NCBI RefSeq assembly: GCF_000429405.1
Contig: NZ_AUBU01000001.1
Coordinates: 1 to 64,000 of the forward strand
Length of the DNA: 64,000 bases
Source of the DNA: Algoriphagus marincola DSM 16067
Lineage (GTDB): Bacteria > Bacteroidota > Bacteroidia > Cytophagales > Cyclobacteriaceae
Reading direction: 5' to 3'
Below are positions 62,297 to 64,000 of the stretch, in pieces. Below the pieces are notes generated by a model. The model did not search any database, had not been told where the DNA came from, and was given only the letters and a program-made list of their open reading frames with translations. A program made the translations under genes and the position numbers. The first letter of the stretch is position 1; the number at the start of each line of letters is the position of its first letter.

Positions 62297-63385
62297 ATGA
62301 GAAAAATAGTCTTTTTGGTTTTGATTATGTCCTTACCGGGGATGGATCTCTTGGCTCAGAAAACCACTCAAACAGAAAACATAATCTTAATCACCTTTGA
62401 TGGTCTGCGATGGCAGGAGCTCTTTAAGGGAGCAGATTCATTAATGGTAGATGATACGGGACTAATTGATACGCCGGGGTCTCTTTTGGCAGATTACTGG
62501 CATTCCGATCCAAAAAAGCGCCGAGAGATGCTGTTCCCATTCTTTTGGGGCACTATAGCCACTGAAGGTCAATTATATGGGAATAGGCATTTTGGTAATA
62601 AAGTGGATAACAGTAATAAAATGTGGTTTTCCTATCCTGGATACAATGAGGTTCTTTCTGGCTTTGCGGATGATGACCGCATCAATTCCAATTCGAAAAT
62701 CAATAATCCAAATGTTACTTTCCTTGAGTATCTCAATCAAATGCCAGAATATAATGGTAAGGTAATGGCTTTCGGTTCCTGGGATGTCTTTCCGTATATA
62801 ATTCATGAAGAGCGTAGCGGTGTACCTGTCAATGCTGGCTTTGATCTGGCTGAAGGAGATGATCTGACGGATGTAGAAAGAACAGTCAATCGGATACAGC
62901 AGGAGATCCGTGGACCTTGGGGTGGAGTTCGTTTAGATCCATTTACCCATCATTTTGCGATGGAAGGTTTGAAAAAGCACAGACCAAAAGTGATGTACAT
63001 TGCCTATGGAGAGACGGATGATTGGGCACATGGAGGCAAGTATGATCAATATATTTGGTCGGCTCATCAAACTGACGCCTACATCAAGGAGATTTGGGAT
63101 TGGGTTCAATCAGATCCTGAGTATAAAGACAAAACAACCTTAATCATTACTACAGATCATGGACGGGGAATTACCAAGACTTCTTGGAAAAGTCATGGAG
63201 CTTCCGTTCCAGAAGGTGGTGAAATTTGGATGATGGCAATAGGACCTGATACTCCAGCTTCAGGTGAAATGAAAATTGAAGGACAGTGGCACTCTGCTCA
63301 GGTTGCCAGGACAGTTTTCAAACTATTGGGTATGGAATATCCTGATCCTAAGGCAGGAGAAGTCATCAAGGATATGGTCCGATGA
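62297..63385 (+). CDS. Exported alkaline-phosphatase-superfamily hydrolase
   Basis: 362 aa. Signal peptide (1-20). The fold is that of type I phosphodiesterase/nucleotide pyrophosphatase: metal-binding Asp35 in ITFDGLRWQEL, probable nucleophile Thr86 in FFWGTIATEG, later GETDDWAHGG (Asp, His), TTDHGRG and the final QWHSAQVARTV His. It is predicted to act in the periplasm or at the surface on phosphate esters; related proteins include phosphonoacetate hydrolase-like and sulfatase-like enzymes. It follows the SusCD pair on one strand and overlaps the next gene by 4 bases (ATGA). Confidence 0.88.
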   Translation: MRKIVFLVLIMSLPGMDLLAQKTTQTENIILITFDGLRWQELFKGADSLMVDDTGLIDTPGSLLADYWHSDPKKRREMLFPFFWGTIATEGQLYGNRHFGNKVDNSNKMWFSYPGYNEVLSGFADDDRINSNSKINNPNVTFLEYLNQMPEYNGKVMAFGSWDVFPYIIHEERSGVPVNAGFDLAEGDDLTDVERTVNRIQQEIRGPWGGVRLDPFTHHFAMEGLKKHRPKVMYIAYGETDDWAHGGKYDQYIWSAHQTDAYIKEIWDWVQSDPEYKDKTTLIITTDHGRGITKTSWKSHGASVPEGGEIWMMAIGPDTPASGEMKIEGQWHSAQVARTVFKLLGMEYPDPKAGEVIKDMVR

Positions 63386-64000
63386 AAAGGAATGTATTTA
63401 TACTTTTAGTAATGATTTCGTCAAGCTGTTTTGAAAAACCAACCTCCCCAACTTATGGGGAGGTGTTTTTTTCGGATGAATCTAAACTCATCTCTTTATT
63501 TGAGATGTCCTTTCCTCAAGAGGATACGCTGGCTTTAGATACGGGCTGGCAATACCTTGGTGCTGATTCGATTCCGGGTATGGAACAGCCTATTCCTGAA
63601 TTTACTTCGGAAGGCGAAGCGGTTTCCTTGCCCCATAAATTGGTCCTTCCTAATCATTCCCTTTGGTATTCATGGAAAGGTAATTTAGATGGGGGAGTAC
63701 TTTTTTTGGATGGAGACGATGGAGCTCAACTTTGGGTAAATGGAGAGCGAGTTCTGCGATCTGCTGAAGGGGAATTCTATAGGGTTGAGCAGGAAGGAGA
63801 GGTTCAGCTTATTGTCAGGGTGATAAATAATGCGGTTTCCGGAGGATTGAAAAAAGCCTTTTGGATGGCTGAATCAAGTTTTTTGAAATGGATGACTGAT
63901 CGAAATGAGCTGCTGGATTCGTTATTGCTCAATCGAAAAATTGAGTTGCTTACAGATTCAGGACTCAAGGCTCAACTCTTAGAATTAGACCAGAAAGATC
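63382..64000 (+). CDS. Lipoprotein with jelly-roll-like domain, 3' end outside the window
   Basis: At least 206 aa, open at the window edge. Signal peptide with lipobox SSSC (Cys about 15). Residues about 55-160 look like a carbohydrate-binding or galactose-binding jelly-roll domain (WLGYS-, GVLFLDGDDGAQLWVNGERV, LIVRVINNAV). A following catalytic domain, perhaps a metallophosphoesterase, is plausible but not visible. Overlaps the upstream gene by 4 bases (ATGA), so it is the next gene of the SusCD operon. A terminator-like hairpin lies within its first 85 bases. Confidence 0.75.
   Translation, partial: MKRNVFILLVMISSSCFEKPTSPTYGEVFFSDESKLISLFEMSFPQEDTLALDTGWQYLGADSIPGMEQPIPEFTSEGEAVSLPHKLVLPNHSLWYSWKGNLDGGVLFLDGDDGAQLWVNGERVLRSAEGEFYRVEQEGEVQLIVRVINNAVSGGLKKAFWMAESSFLKWMTDRNELLDSLLLNRKIELLTDSGLKAQLLELDQKD
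63442..63472 (+). terminator. Terminator-like hairpin inside the lipoprotein coding region
   Basis: An 8-bp perfect stem (ACCTCCCC / GGGGAGGT) with a 7-base loop is followed by GTTTTTTT, a full intrinsic-terminator shape, yet it lies in frame about 60 bases inside the lipoprotein gene, just after the lipobox codons. The reading frame continues through it. It could attenuate the downstream gene when translation does not follow the polymerase. Confidence 0.6.

Overview
The window is chromosomal DNA of a Bacteroidota bacterium, most likely order Cytophagales and family Cyclobacteriaceae (Algoriphagus-like). That placement is inferred from gene content: a ccoN-ccoO fusion, an lpxC-fabZ fusion, the type IX secretion regulator PorX, a SusC/SusD pair, DUF4296/DUF4924-type proteins and 7TMR-DISM kinases. 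Promoters match the Bacteroidota pattern (TTTG about 19 bases before TAnnTTTG) and Shine-Dalgarno sequences are scarce. I see no phage, insertion sequence, CRISPR array or plasmid function.

Layout. 1-95: 3' end of a 5S rRNA gene and the terminator of its rRNA operon. 0.3-7 kb: mutS2 with a small lipoprotein gene, a divergent DUF58/BatA-type operon, and an alkane monooxygenase gene overlapping batA tail to tail. 7-17.7 kb: a microaerobic block with hemN on the plus strand. Facing it is a minus-strand cbb3 oxidase operon (ccoI, ccoS, ccoNO, ccoQ, ccoP, ccoG, ccoH and a SafE-like membrane gene), preceded by a universal-stress-like gene. Three palindromes of the FNR/CRP type precede hemN, the stress gene and ccoI. 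17.8-23.5 kb: a lipoprotein gene, then a lipid A operon (HD hydrolase, lpxD, lpxC-fabZ, lpxA, ABC ATPase). 23.5-26.7 kb: porX, tsaE and ald, each overlapping the next.

26.7-33.7 kb is the least ordinary part. A tightly packed plus-strand operon encodes an E1-like/nitroreductase fusion, a GNAT-like protein resembling N-acyl amino acid or autoinducer synthases, a 7TMR-DISM histidine kinase, and a receiver-kinase hybrid. A divergent single-domain response regulator has a receiver closely similar to that of the hybrid. I propose this as a candidate system for making and sensing a small molecule; that function is inference.

33.8-48 kb is mostly housekeeping: ppa, acpH, an SF1 helicase, lepA, folD, tRNA-Leu(GAG), purF, an M42 peptidase and yitT. 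It also holds a degenerate tandem repeat array (38.7-38.9 kb) and a four-helix-bundle gene bracketed by about 39-bp inverted repeats (40.8-41.3 kb). 48-57 kb: a PepSY membrane protein and a metal-efflux locus (response regulator, sensor kinase, CzcA fused to an outer-membrane channel, and adaptor), with matching tandem operator-like repeats before the regulator and the pump. 57-64 kb: a SusC/SusD outer-membrane uptake pair, an alkaline-phosphatase-superfamily hydrolase, and a lipoprotein gene cut by the window end, probably a nutrient-scavenging operon.

Functions rest on reading the translated sequences and recalled family knowledge; no database search was run.
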